DNA of 12,824 nt from assembly GCA_013812995.1 (NCBI GenBank), contig JACCSL010000846.1:1-12824 (forward strand), given 5' to 3'. This DNA is from Ardenticatenales bacterium. Lineage in GTDB: Bacteria > Chloroflexota > Anaerolineae > Ardenticatenales > Ardenticatenaceae. Shown in pieces: positions 6,155 to 12,824 of the stretch. Below the pieces are notes generated by a model, which was given only the letters and a program-made list of their open reading frames with translations, did not search any database and was not told the origin of the DNA. Numbering within the stretch: position 1 is the stretch's first letter; each line of letters begins with the position of its first letter. Position numbers and translations under genes: made by a program.

Positions 6155-6658
6155 ATGGTAAGCGAGCAGCAGGTGTGGGAAGCGTTGGAAGGTGTGGCGG
6201 ACCCGGAAATTCCGGTGGTGAGCGTGGTGGACCTGGGTATCGTGCAGGAGATCGAGGTGAGTGAGCGTGGTGTGCGGGTAGCAATCACCCCAACCTTCGC
6301 GGGCTGCCCCGCCCTTTACCTGATGAAAGAAGAAATCCGGCAGGCGGTGGAAGCGCTTGGTGTCGCCTGCGAGGATGTCACCGTCGAGGTGAAGCTCTCG
6401 CCGCCCTGGAGCAGCGAGCGCATCTCAGAGAAGGGACGCCGCAGTCTCGCGGAGATCGGCCTTGCGCCGCCGGAGCGCGTCCCCGCGCAGGGTGGACTCA
6501 TCGCGCTTGATACCATCACCCTGGCCGATGGCATCGCCTGCCCGTTCTGCAACTCCCACGAGACCCACCTGGAGAGTGCCTTCGGCCCGACCATGTGCCG
6601 CTCGCTCTACTACTGCAATAGCTGCAAGCAACCCTTCGAGAAGTTCAAGGCGCTGTAG
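6155..6658 (+). CDS. paaD: PaaD, iron-sulfur assembly factor for the epoxidase system
   Basis: A 167-residue protein with two parts. Residues 1-100 form a MIP18/DUF59 domain with ADPEIPVVSVVDLGIV (15-30), TPTFAGCPA (45-53, with the conserved C51), and VKLSPPWSSERISEKGRRSL (79-98). Residues 126-167 form a C-terminal zinc ribbon: C129 and C132 (CPFC), C148, then C154 and C157 (CNSC). This two-part layout and length distinguish PaaD from shorter SufT-like DUF59 proteins. PaaD is thought to help mature the iron-sulfur cluster of the epoxidase system, chiefly in PaaE. It is usually packed against paaC and paaE. Here it stands 229 bases after paaC behind repeats, and no paaE follows. The ribosome site is weak (GAGAGATAGGG, some distance upstream). 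Confidence 0.94.
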   Translation: MVSEQQVWEALEGVADPEIPVVSVVDLGIVQEIEVSERGVRVAITPTFAGCPALYLMKEEIRQAVEALGVACEDVTVEVKLSPPWSSERISEKGRRSLAEIGLAPPERVPAQGGLIALDTITLADGIACPFCNSHETHLESAFGPTMCRSLYYCNSCKQPFEKFKAL

Positions 6659-6745
6659 CCGGGTTATTTGTCTTCGCCACCCTGATGGGATGGATGCCTA
6701 GATGGCCAGGAATGTACTTGGCTGCTCAGAAGTTCCCGGCTCACT

Positions 6746-6773
6746 TTGCTCCAATGGGTCCTCCCCCTATAAT
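6746..6773 (+). promoter_or_regulatory. Sigma70-type promoter for the lipoprotein gene
   Basis: A consensus TATAAT at 6768-6773 follows TTGCTC at 6746-6751 with a 16-base spacer. The predicted start of transcription is near 6780, about 29 bases before the ATG, with AAAGGAGG (6789-6796) between. The position after paaD and before the lipoprotein gene implies a separate transcription unit. The rest of the paaD-lipoprotein gap shows no other structure. Confidence 0.55.
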
Positions 6774-6808
6774 CCGCTCTGTTTGTCCAAAGGAGGAGCC
6801 ATTTTATC

Positions 6809-7639
6809 ATGTTTCGAGGGAAAGTTGAGGCCGTGGTCGTGCTCTTGTTGGTGCTGATGGCGCTGGGGGCCTGTACGCCTGAGCCGCTCATCACCACCGG
6901 GCCTGATCCGCGTGCAACGGGAACCAGAACCCCCAAACCCACCTTTACGACTGTTGCTCTGCTTCCGTCCGTTCCGCCCACTAGCCCCACCGCGACAGCG
7001 ACCAGAACCCGCACCCCTTCGCCCACCCCTGATGACACTCCCACGCCCGAGGAGGATGCTCCTACGCCCGAGGAGGAAAGCACCGAGGTGCCAACGCCGC
7101 TCGGCGCTGGCCTGGGAACGCCCACGCGCTCCCCAACGCCCAGAGCAACGAGCACGGCCCAGCCGCCCACCGTCGAGCCCTCCGCGACAAGGGCGCCGCC
7201 CACCAATACGCCTCCCCCGACCTTCACGCTCTCCCCGCCCACGGAGACACCGAGCCCCACCTTGCCGCCTGCCACGTCGACGCCCAGCCAGCCCTTTATG
7301 GGCACCTTCGTGGCATGGGAACCGAACTGCGCGGGCACGCAGATCAAGGGCCGGGTAACGGATGGCGCAGGAAATCCCCTCGGTGGTGTGCCCGTGCGCG
7401 TCCTGATCTTCAACCAGCAATTTGGTGGCCCGCCCGTCACCAATGGGGCCGGGGAATATGAACTCAACCGCTTCGGCACCTCCGACTCGATGACCCCCAC
7501 AGACTATTCCGTTGCCGTCGTGGATGGCTCAACGGGCGCGGTGCTTTCCAATGTCATCAACGTCTCAACCGATAGCAACAATTGCAGCCCCGGCGGCAAC
7601 GGCCACCAGATCGCCATCATCAACTTTGTCAGGAATTGA
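6809..7639 (+). CDS. Lipoprotein with Pro/Thr-rich linker and small beta domain
   Basis: A 276-residue exported protein. The signal peptide (1-21) ends in the lipobox L-G-A-C, with C22 the lipidated residue. Residues 24 to about 160 are a low-complexity Pro/Thr/Ser linker of the kind common in Chloroflexota surface proteins. It includes a 14-base DNA direct repeat (ACGCCCGAGGAGGA at 7043 and 7064) that encodes TPEED and TPEEE. The C-terminal part (about 162-276) contains IKGRVTDGAGNPLGGVPVRV, then GAGEYELN, then YSVAVVDGSTGAVLSNVINV, the pattern of a carboxypeptidase-regulatory-like or Ig-like beta-sandwich. C174 and C259 could form a disulfide. The likely role is a surface-displayed binding or structural module; the ligand is unknown. 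AAAGGAGG lies about 12 bases before the ATG, a slightly long gap. It has its own promoter and is followed after 60 bases by the glycosyltransferase. Confidence 0.85.
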   Translation: MFRGKVEAVVVLLLVLMALGACTPEPLITTGPDPRATGTRTPKPTFTTVALLPSVPPTSPTATATRTRTPSPTPDDTPTPEEDAPTPEEESTEVPTPLGAGLGTPTRSPTPRATSTAQPPTVEPSATRAPPTNTPPPTFTLSPPTETPSPTLPPATSTPSQPFMGTFVAWEPNCAGTQIKGRVTDGAGNPLGGVPVRVLIFNQQFGGPPVTNGAGEYELNRFGTSDSMTPTDYSVAVVDGSTGAVLSNVINVSTDSNNCSPGGNGHQIAIINFVRN

Positions 7640-7642
7640 GAC

Positions 7643-7689
7643 CGTGAAACGTAAAACGTAAAAAGCCGTCTTACGTTTTACGTTTCACG
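7643..7689 (+). repeat. Perfect 19-base inverted repeat built of heptads
   Basis: CGTGAAACGTAAAACGTAA (7643-7661) and TTACGTTTTACGTTTCACG (7671-7689) are exact reverse complements around a nine-base loop. Each arm is a run of seven-base units (GTGAAAC, GTAAAAC and their complements), and one more GTTTCAC follows the right arm at 7689-7695. It fills nearly the whole 60-base gap between two genes and ends 11 bases before the next ATG. No T-tract follows, so it is not a standard terminator, though the transcript could fold strongly. Confidence 0.8.
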
Positions 7690-7699
7690 TTTCACACCC

Positions 7700-10354
7700 A
7701 TGTCATCACATTCTGGCCCTCACCGCTTTCTACCCTGGCTCTCCGCGCTGCTCTTGCTGGCTTTGGGGCTGCGCCTGCTGGCGCTGGAGGTGCAGCCTCT
7801 CTGGTGGGATGAGGGCTATTCGCTCTACTTTGCCACGGAAACCCCTGCGCGGCTGCTGGACCTCACCTCGCTCGACATTCATCCCCCGCTCTACTACCTG
7901 CTGCTCCAGGGCTGGATGGCGCTGCTGGGCATTGGGGCCATCCAGGCGCGGCTGCTGAGCGTTTTCCTGGGGGTTCTGGCGCTGCCCCTGGCGTGGCAGG
8001 TGGCGCGCTGCTTCGTTGGGAAACGGGCTGCAGGGGCCACGGTGCTGCTACTGGCACTCTCGCCCTTCCATATCTACTACTCGCAGGAAGTGCGGATGTA
8101 TGCGCTGGTGGCCCTGCTGGCGCTCCTTGCAGTGGCGGCCTGGCAGCGCCGCGCGTGGGCGATGCTTGGGCTGGCGCTGCTCGCCGGGCTGCTCACGCAC
8201 TACTATTTTGCGCTGCTGGCCCTGGCCCTGGCGCTGCTCATCGCGCGGGACTTTCAGCGCGGGCGCTACGCGCGGCGCGGTCCGCTCATGGCCCTGGCCA
8301 TCGCGGTGGTGGGCTACCTGCCGTGGGTGCTCTATGCCGCGCCGCGCCTGCTAACCTATGTGAGCGGCAAGCTTGTCATCGAGTCGGACGAGCCGATGAC
8401 GCCGCTCAGCTTTCTGCCCCGCCACCTCGCCGCATGGAGCATTGGCCATCTTTCACCGGACGCGGGCTGGCTGTCCTGGGCGGCCCTGCTGTCGGTGGCG
8501 CTGCTGCTCTTCGCCCTCTCCCGCCGCCAGCGTTTCCCGCTACCCCTGCTGCTTCTCTGGGCAGTCCCAACCGTCTCTGTGTTTTTCATCGGCCTGCGAG
8601 CCCCGTTCGTGGACCCCCGCATCGAGCGGCAGCTTCTCTTTGTGCTACCCTTCTTTTTGATGCTCGTCAGCCAGGGTCTCTCGATGGTGTGGGAGCGCTG
8701 GCCGCGTGTTGGGTTGCCATCTTTGCTGCTGCTCCTCGGGTTCAGCCTGTGTTCTCTGGGGGATTTTTACACGGTTCCGCGTTACCCCGGCGAAGATTAC
8801 CGCCCGGTGCTGGCTCGGGTGGGGGCAGAGCAGGGGCCGGGCGATGGTTGGCTCGCGCTTTACCCCTGGCAGATTGGCTACCTGCGCGCCTACCTGCCCG
8901 CCCGACACCCGACACCGCTGGAAGTTCCCCGGACCTGGGCCGAGGATCACGGGGCGATGACAGGGGCGCTTGCCACGCTCTGGGCGGAGCATCCGCGCCT
9001 CTGGTTCCCCGCCTACCAGGTCAAGGGGCGACTGTTTGAGGAAGAATTGTCCCAGGCGCTGACCGCCACCGGCGCGGGTGCCTGGAACGAGTGGGAGGGC
9101 AACACGCGCCTCTATCTCTTTGGGCGCGCCCCACAGATGCCGCCGCTTCAGCCCGTTGGAACGGTCGAGCAGGTTGGCGAGATGCGCGCCGCGCTTGGCG
9201 GGACACAGAGCCCCTCTGGCATTGGGATCCTACCCGTCTTTTTCGAGGCGGCTGAGGCGGCTACGGGAATCGGGGTCAGCCTCCAACTGGTGGGGCGTGG
9301 AAGCGTGTGGGGCGAGTGGGATGGCCCGCTCGAAGCGGGCATCGGGCGCGCCGGGCTGCCTGTGGACCCCGGCACGCCCCCCGGTGACTACACCGTTCAC
9401 CTGACTCTCTACCGCGAAGAAACGGGGCAGCCTCTGGAGCGCTTCGAGAATGGCGAGCGGCGCACTCCGGCGGCATCGCTGGGCACTCTGACGGTCACTC
9501 ACCCGGCTGGTACCCTGTCGGGCAGCGCACTCCAGCGGCGCGCGGAGCAGTCGCAAGACGAGATACTCGGAGAAACCATCCATTTCCTGGGGGCGACGGT
9601 CCCGCAGGGCGAGTGGCATCAGGGCGACAGCGTACCCCTCACGCTCTTCTGGCAACCGCAGGAAGCACCCGGCGCGGAATTGCACGTTTTCATTCAGGCC
9701 ATCGATTCTGAGGGAGCGGTACGAGCAGCGCGGGATATTCCCCCGGTGGAGGGCACCTTTCCGACCTCGCAGTGGCAGGCGGGCGATCTCGTGCGCGACC
9801 CACACCCCCTCACGCTGCCGCCAGATATGCCACCGGGCACCTATCGCCTTGTGGCGGGGCTCTATGAGCCCGCAACGGGCACTCGCCTCCTGACCTCTGC
9901 TGGGCGGGACGTGCTGGAATTAGGCACCTTGCAGGTGTACGAGCGGCCCCGGCAGTTATCCGAACCCACTATTGGCGTAGCAAACAACGTTCATTTTGGC
10001 GAGCGGGTTGTACTGGCAAGGGTCGCAATAGCCGATACACTTAGCCCTGGCACGCCGCTGGAGGTGACTCTTGTCTGGCGTTCCACCCAGACAGGCGGCA
10101 CCCCCCTGCGCGTGTTTGTACAGTTGTACTACCAGGAAACTCAACTCGTAGTCAGCGACCACCTGCTCTATCCGCCTGCCACGGCCTGGATTGATGGAGA
10201 ATGGATCGTGGACGAGCACACCCTTTTGCTCCCCGCTGAGTTGGAGGCGGGCGAGTATCGCCTTATCGTGGGTCTCTATGACCCTGCCACGGGGAGCCGC
10301 CTTGCTACACCCAAGGGAGAGTGGTCAACTATTGGGAGCTGGAATTTAGAGTGA
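7700..10354 (+). CDS. GT-C glycosyltransferase (family 39-like) with extracellular beta-module tail
   Basis: An 884-residue membrane protein. Residues 1 to about 355 hold many hydrophobic helices with the landmarks of the PMT/ArnT-like GT-C fold: D37-E38 in WWDEGYSLY in the first outer loop, DIHPPLYYLL (59-68), and SPFHIYYSQEVRMY, where the acidic residue after the first helix is the expected catalytic or metal-binding site. Such enzymes transfer a sugar from a polyprenyl-phosphate donor on the outer face; the acceptor here is unknown. The second half is soluble and should face outward. It holds two clear copies of a beta module (about 624-750 and 761-884), each with L-x-V-F-[IV]-Q, then a PPG/EAGEYRL-type strand and GLYxPATGxRL, plus a diverged copy near 540-600 (PPGDYTVHLTLY). 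No clear ribosome site precedes the ATG, which lies just after a hairpin. Confidence 0.9.
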   Translation: MSSHSGPHRFLPWLSALLLLALGLRLLALEVQPLWWDEGYSLYFATETPARLLDLTSLDIHPPLYYLLLQGWMALLGIGAIQARLLSVFLGVLALPLAWQVARCFVGKRAAGATVLLLALSPFHIYYSQEVRMYALVALLALLAVAAWQRRAWAMLGLALLAGLLTHYYFALLALALALLIARDFQRGRYARRGPLMALAIAVVGYLPWVLYAAPRLLTYVSGKLVIESDEPMTPLSFLPRHLAAWSIGHLSPDAGWLSWAALLSVALLLFALSRRQRFPLPLLLLWAVPTVSVFFIGLRAPFVDPRIERQLLFVLPFFLMLVSQGLSMVWERWPRVGLPSLLLLLGFSLCSLGDFYTVPRYPGEDYRPVLARVGAEQGPGDGWLALYPWQIGYLRAYLPARHPTPLEVPRTWAEDHGAMTGALATLWAEHPRLWFPAYQVKGRLFEEELSQALTATGAGAWNEWEGNTRLYLFGRAPQMPPLQPVGTVEQVGEMRAALGGTQSPSGIGILPVFFEAAEAATGIGVSLQLVGRGSVWGEWDGPLEAGIGRAGLPVDPGTPPGDYTVHLTLYREETGQPLERFENGERRTPAASLGTLTVTHPAGTLSGSALQRRAEQSQDEILGETIHFLGATVPQGEWHQGDSVPLTLFWQPQEAPGAELHVFIQAIDSEGAVRAARDIPPVEGTFPTSQWQAGDLVRDPHPLTLPPDMPPGTYRLVAGLYEPATGTRLLTSAGRDVLELGTLQVYERPRQLSEPTIGVANNVHFGERVVLARVAIADTLSPGTPLEVTLVWRSTQTGGTPLRVFVQLYYQETQLVVSDHLLYPPATAWIDGEWIVDEHTLLLPAELEAGEYRLIVGLYDPATGSRLATPKGEWSTIGSWNLE

Positions 10355-10425
10355 AAGCAAGAAAATCAAGACCATGACACCCTTGGTGCTGGCAGGGAAT
10401 GCAAGGCTTTCAGATAAATCCAAAA

Positions 10426-10456
10426 TAGGTTAAAAAACCTCTTGCTTTTTTACCTA
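10426..10456 (+). repeat. AT-rich inverted repeat between the GT39-like and M23 genes, possible terminator
   Basis: TAGG plus TAAAAAA (10426-10437, one bulged T) pairs with TTTTTTA plus CCTA (10446-10456) around an eight-base loop. An alternative short hairpin, AGGTT-AAAA-AACCT at 10427-10440, is followed five bases later by six T, which is terminator-like but weak. The surrounding 186-base gap is much more A/T-rich than both genes. Near its 3' end are TTGCTT (10442-10447) and TATAGT (10468-10473), promoter-like but with a long 20-base spacer. Confidence 0.4.
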
Positions 10457-10540
10457 CTTTCCGTAACTATAGTGCCATCCGTTTTCCGCCTAGCCTCTCA
10501 ACACTATAGCATCGACCAAGAAGGACTGAGACCGGAATCT

Positions 10541-12145
10541 ATGGAAAGTCTGAATCAGGCGCTGACCCGAATCAAGATCGCGACGGATGATGAGGAGTTG
10601 CAGAAAGCGCGGGAATTAGCCAGCGCCCTCTGTGATGCATGGCCCAACCGGGCCGAGGGATGGCTGTGGCGCGCGTGGCTATCGGAGGATCCCGAGGAGG
10701 CGCTGCACTTTGCGCGCTGGGCCGCTCAGCTTTCACCAAGCCTTGTGACTCAGCAGGCCGTTCAATGGGCCGAGGCACGACTCCGGGCACGGGTGGATTT
10801 CCACCAGATGAGTTCCATGAGCGCGGAGTTGGATTTTCGGCAGGCGCGGCCGAAGCCCGCCGCGCCTAAAGCACGTTCCGCCGGCTCGCGTGTCTGGCAG
10901 CGTGTGATGGGAGCGGTGATGGGGATGGTTCTCCTCCTGCTCGGCTTTCAGGTAGGGTTCAGTCTCGCCTATCAGCGTGTCCCCTGGGAGTTCTGGTTTG
11001 TGGATTTGCTCATGGCCGGTCCAACCCCCACGGCAGAGGAGCCGCCCGCCAGTGCCTATCTCATCTATCCGACTCTAGTACCCACGGTTTCCTCAGGCTC
11101 CCTAATCAATGCCTCATTTCAACCAGAACAGCCGGAAGCTGCCACGATACCGACCCTGCTCCCCGGCCCCCTCGTATCCCCTGAAGTGTCGAGCGCCGTG
11201 GGGGAGGTATCTCATCTCTGGACGCAGGCCCTGACCCCACAGCCTCCCATCAATAATCTATCGGAGGAAGACATCGCGGGCGGCATCCCGACATTGGTTC
11301 CCACCGCCGCCGCGCGAATCCCCGCCCCCATCCTGGCAACGCCAGTACCGGCTCAGGTCGTCCCCACCTCGGCCCCGACGGGCGCGCTCTGGCCGGCGCG
11401 CTCCGAGCCGGTGATCTACGCGGTGAAGGGCGGGGATACGCTTGAGAAAATCGCAGCCTCATTCGGCTTACAGGAAACGAGCCTGATCTGGGCAAACCCG
11501 GAACTCGAGCGCAACCCGGAACTGCTGACGATCAAGCAGGAGTTGGTGATCCCGGCCCTGGATGGGGTACTTCACATCACCCGCGAGGGCGAAACCGTCG
11601 AGAGCATTGCTGCGGCCTACGCGGTGGACCCGGCCATCGTCTACTGGTTCCCTGGTAACTACCTGCCGGACGGCGCGGCCAGCCCGCCCATCCCCGGGCA
11701 GCGCCTCATGGTCCCAGGGGGCCAAAAGCCCTACGAGCCTCCGCCCCCCGATGTGTCGCCACCCACGCCCAAGAATGGGCAGGCAAGCTACTTTGGTTGG
11801 CCCGCCGGGGGCTATCTCACTCAGACCTTCTCGGCCCACCACGGGGCGATTGACATTGCCGCGCCGATGAACACGCCGATCTTTGCCGCGCAGAGCGGCG
11901 AGGTGGTCTTCTCCGGCTGGGACAATCGTGGCTATGGCTATGCCATCGTCATCGACCATCACAATGGCTGGTTCACCCGCTACGCCCACCTCTCCGGGAT
12001 GTATTCCGACGTGGGCGATTGGGTACAGCGTGGGGACGTCATTGCGCTGATGGGCTCGACGGGTCGCTCAACGGGTCCCCACGTTCATTTCGAGATTATT
12101 ACCAGCGGCTATCGCTACAACCCGCTGGATTACCTGCCGCGCTGA
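10541..12145 (+). CDS. Membrane-anchored LysM-M23 peptidase (peptidoglycan hydrolase type)
   Basis: A 534-residue protein. Residues 1-110 are helical and soluble, with an alanine-rich TPR-like stretch (LCDAWPNRAEGWLWRAWLS, then DPEEALHFARWAAQLSP). A single membrane helix follows at about 122-143, then a Pro/Thr/Ser-rich linker, two LysM domains (about 291-338 and 342-392) that bind glycan, and an M23/LytM domain (about 424-525). The zinc site is complete: H434-x3-D438 (HGAID), H483 in RYAHLSG, and H514-x-H516 in GPHVHFEI. The enzyme type cuts peptide cross-links in cell-wall peptidoglycan. The helix places the first part in the cytoplasm and the peptidase outside. The ATG at 10541 is chosen because the helical domain begins there. 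An upstream TTG at 10442 would read through promoter-like, AT-rich DNA. The ribosome site is weak (GAAGGA about 15 bases upstream). Confidence 0.93.
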   Translation: MESLNQALTRIKIATDDEELQKARELASALCDAWPNRAEGWLWRAWLSEDPEEALHFARWAAQLSPSLVTQQAVQWAEARLRARVDFHQMSSMSAELDFRQARPKPAAPKARSAGSRVWQRVMGAVMGMVLLLLGFQVGFSLAYQRVPWEFWFVDLLMAGPTPTAEEPPASAYLIYPTLVPTVSSGSLINASFQPEQPEAATIPTLLPGPLVSPEVSSAVGEVSHLWTQALTPQPPINNLSEEDIAGGIPTLVPTAAARIPAPILATPVPAQVVPTSAPTGALWPARSEPVIYAVKGGDTLEKIAASFGLQETSLIWANPELERNPELLTIKQELVIPALDGVLHITREGETVESIAAAYAVDPAIVYWFPGNYLPDGAASPPIPGQRLMVPGGQKPYEPPPPDVSPPTPKNGQASYFGWPAGGYLTQTFSAHHGAIDIAAPMNTPIFAAQSGEVVFSGWDNRGYGYAIVIDHHNGWFTRYAHLSGMYSDVGDWVQRGDVIALMGSTGRSTGPHVHFEIITSGYRYNPLDYLPR

Positions 12146-12745
12146 TCACATTTCTTCGCGATAGGTGAGGTTATTTCGTTTACGGGCATCCAGGACGGCG
12201 CGGCGGAGAATCTCATGAACCTCCTGGACATCCCTGACGTCACGCAGAAGGGAGGTGGGATGGGTGGGGTCGTGGCTCCGGATATAAATGTCACCGATAT
12301 TCAGCAACCGCTCAGCCAGGGTCTGGCTCTGGTCGATATGCTGGATGCGTACCAACTCGATATCTTCCCGTTCCTTGCCCAGAATCCCCTCTACAATCCG
12401 CACGCGCTCCGTGGTGATCTGGTACTTGACGCCTAGTGAGAGGAAGGGATTTCCTTCCCATAGCACGGGCTCCTCATGGGGCGGGTTTTGTCCTTCCTCT
12501 CCCTCTGTGGGCGCGAGAGGGGTTGCGGGGATTGTACTACTCTCCGGCGCGGCGGGCACCTGCGCCTCGACTTTTGCCTGCGTTTCCTCCATAAACGTTC
12601 CCATCTCGGCCAGCATGTGCTCGGTGATACTATTCACCAGACTATCCATTGCCTCCTGCGGCAGGGTGGAGGTGTCCACGCCACTCTGCGCCACGGCCTG
12701 CCAGATTCGGGCTTTGACTCGGGCTTGTATCTCAAGAACAGACAT
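12146..12745 (-). CDS. Bacterial PH-domain protein (YdbS/DUF304-like) with helical N-terminus
   Basis: A 199-residue soluble protein on the minus strand. Residues 1-62 are helical (ARVKARIWQAVAQSGV, then a stretch ending EETQAKVEAQVPAAP). Residues 63-90 form a Pro/Glu-rich linker, and about 92-188 form a bacterial PH-like domain: VLWEGNPFLSLGVKYQITTE, RVRIVEGILGKEREDIELV, RIQHIDQSQTLAERLLNIGD, then DVQEVHEILRRAV. The pattern of GxxxxxxxxIxLxxIxxIxxxQxxxxRxxxxGDI is that of the bPH_2 (DUF304) family. No membrane helix is present, unlike YdbS and YdbT, so it may act at the membrane through a partner; its function is unknown. The ATG at 12745 has AGAGGAG 7 bases upstream. Its stop abuts the stop of the convergent LysM-M23 gene with no base between. 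Confidence 0.85.
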   Translation of the reverse strand: MSVLEIQARVKARIWQAVAQSGVDTSTLPQEAMDSLVNSITEHMLAEMGTFMEETQAKVEAQVPAAPESSTIPATPLAPTEGEEGQNPPHEEPVLWEGNPFLSLGVKYQITTERVRIVEGILGKEREDIELVRIQHIDQSQTLAERLLNIGDIYIRSHDPTHPTSLLRDVRDVQEVHEILRRAVLDARKRNNLTYREEM

Positions 12746-12784
12746 TGTCGGCTCCTCTCGATAGACAGGTTGTTTGACCCAGCG

Positions 12785-12790
12785 ATTGTA
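12785..12790 (-). promoter_or_regulatory. Candidate -10 box for the PH-domain gene
   Basis: On the minus strand this reads TACAAT, five of six to TATAAT, 39 bases before the ATG. No good -35 hexamer lies at 16-18 bases. Instead the -35 region is occupied by two direct copies of CCAACGCTCTTT (12797-12808 and 12813-12824). Confidence 0.35.
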
Positions 12791-12796
12791 GCGCCA

Positions 12797-12824
12797 AAAG
12801 AGCGTTGGAACGAAAGAGCGTTGG
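12797..12824. repeat. Two direct copies of a 12-base sequence at the window edge
   Basis: AAAGAGCGTTGG occurs at 12797-12808 and again at 12813-12824, a period of 16 bases. More copies may lie beyond the edge. The position is just upstream of the candidate -10 of the minus-strand gene, so activator sites or the end of a tandem array are both possible. Confidence 0.6.

Noticed and set aside
6664..7500. Minus-strand open frame of 278 codons rich in Gly, Val and Ser
   Set aside because: Its repeats are the antisense image of the Pro/Thr-rich lipoprotein linker; the plus-strand gene has a lipobox, ribosome site and promoter.
7993..9039. 348-codon frame inside the glycosyltransferase gene
   Set aside because: An out-of-frame Ala/Gly/Arg/Pro-rich reading, typical of GC-rich shadows.
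10442..10540. N-terminal extension of the LysM-M23 protein from TTG
   Set aside because: The stretch is AT-rich with promoter-like boxes and an inverted repeat; the ATG at 10541 begins the helical domain.
12809..12822. AACG-AAAGAG-CGTT as a second PaaR site
   Set aside because: The half-sites are six bases apart instead of two, and they arise from the 12-base direct repeat; the neighbouring gene is unrelated to paa.

Overview
The window most likely comes from a GC-rich member of the Chloroflexota, in the broad Anaerolineae/Ardenticatenia/Caldilinea area. This is an inference from style, not from a marker gene. The signs are Pro/Thr-rich linkers on a lipoprotein and on a LysM-M23 protein, a family 39 glycosyltransferase with a tail of repeated extracellular beta modules, and short dispersed and heptameric repeats in the gaps between genes. 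No rRNA, tRNA, CRISPR array or transposase was found.

Layout. Bases 1-253 hold the 3' end of an ABC-F ATPase gene. Then follow a complete endonuclease IV gene (nfo, 433-1353), a two-helix membrane protein of unknown function (1377-1934), and a YdcF/SanA-like DUF218 protein (1936-2556). Bases 2576-6658 form a phenylacetic acid degradation locus: a TetR-family repressor (paaR, 2640-3233) behind a perfect palindrome, then paaA, a Uma2-family nuclease gene, paaB, paaC, a 229-base gap full of repeats, and paaD. Bases 6809-10354 encode a Pro/Thr-rich lipoprotein and a large GT-C glycosyltransferase. Bases 10541-12145 encode a membrane-anchored LysM-M23 peptidase. It meets, stop codon against stop codon, a minus-strand gene for a bacterial PH-domain protein (12146-12745).

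How the genes work together. PaaA and PaaC form the core of the phenylacetyl-CoA 1,2-epoxidase, PaaB bridges subunits, and PaaD is an iron-sulfur assembly factor. The TetR protein sits directly upstream. Its promoter carries CTAACG-AG-CGTTAG, which fits every fixed position of the PaaR operator consensus I recall from Thermus thermophilus (CNAACGNNCGTTNG). The locus is therefore probably autoregulated and induced by phenylacetyl-CoA. The reductase PaaE and the genes for ring opening and beta-oxidation are not in this window.

The points most worth a second look are the Uma2 gene, joined by overlapping or adjacent signals between paaA and paaB; the PaaR-type operator; and a set of repeats (a dispersed element starting at two stop codons, with one or three heptamer units, and GTTTTAC-type heptads in direct and inverted form) that have settled in the gaps. 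I see no clear evidence for a wholly new multi-gene defence or signalling system.
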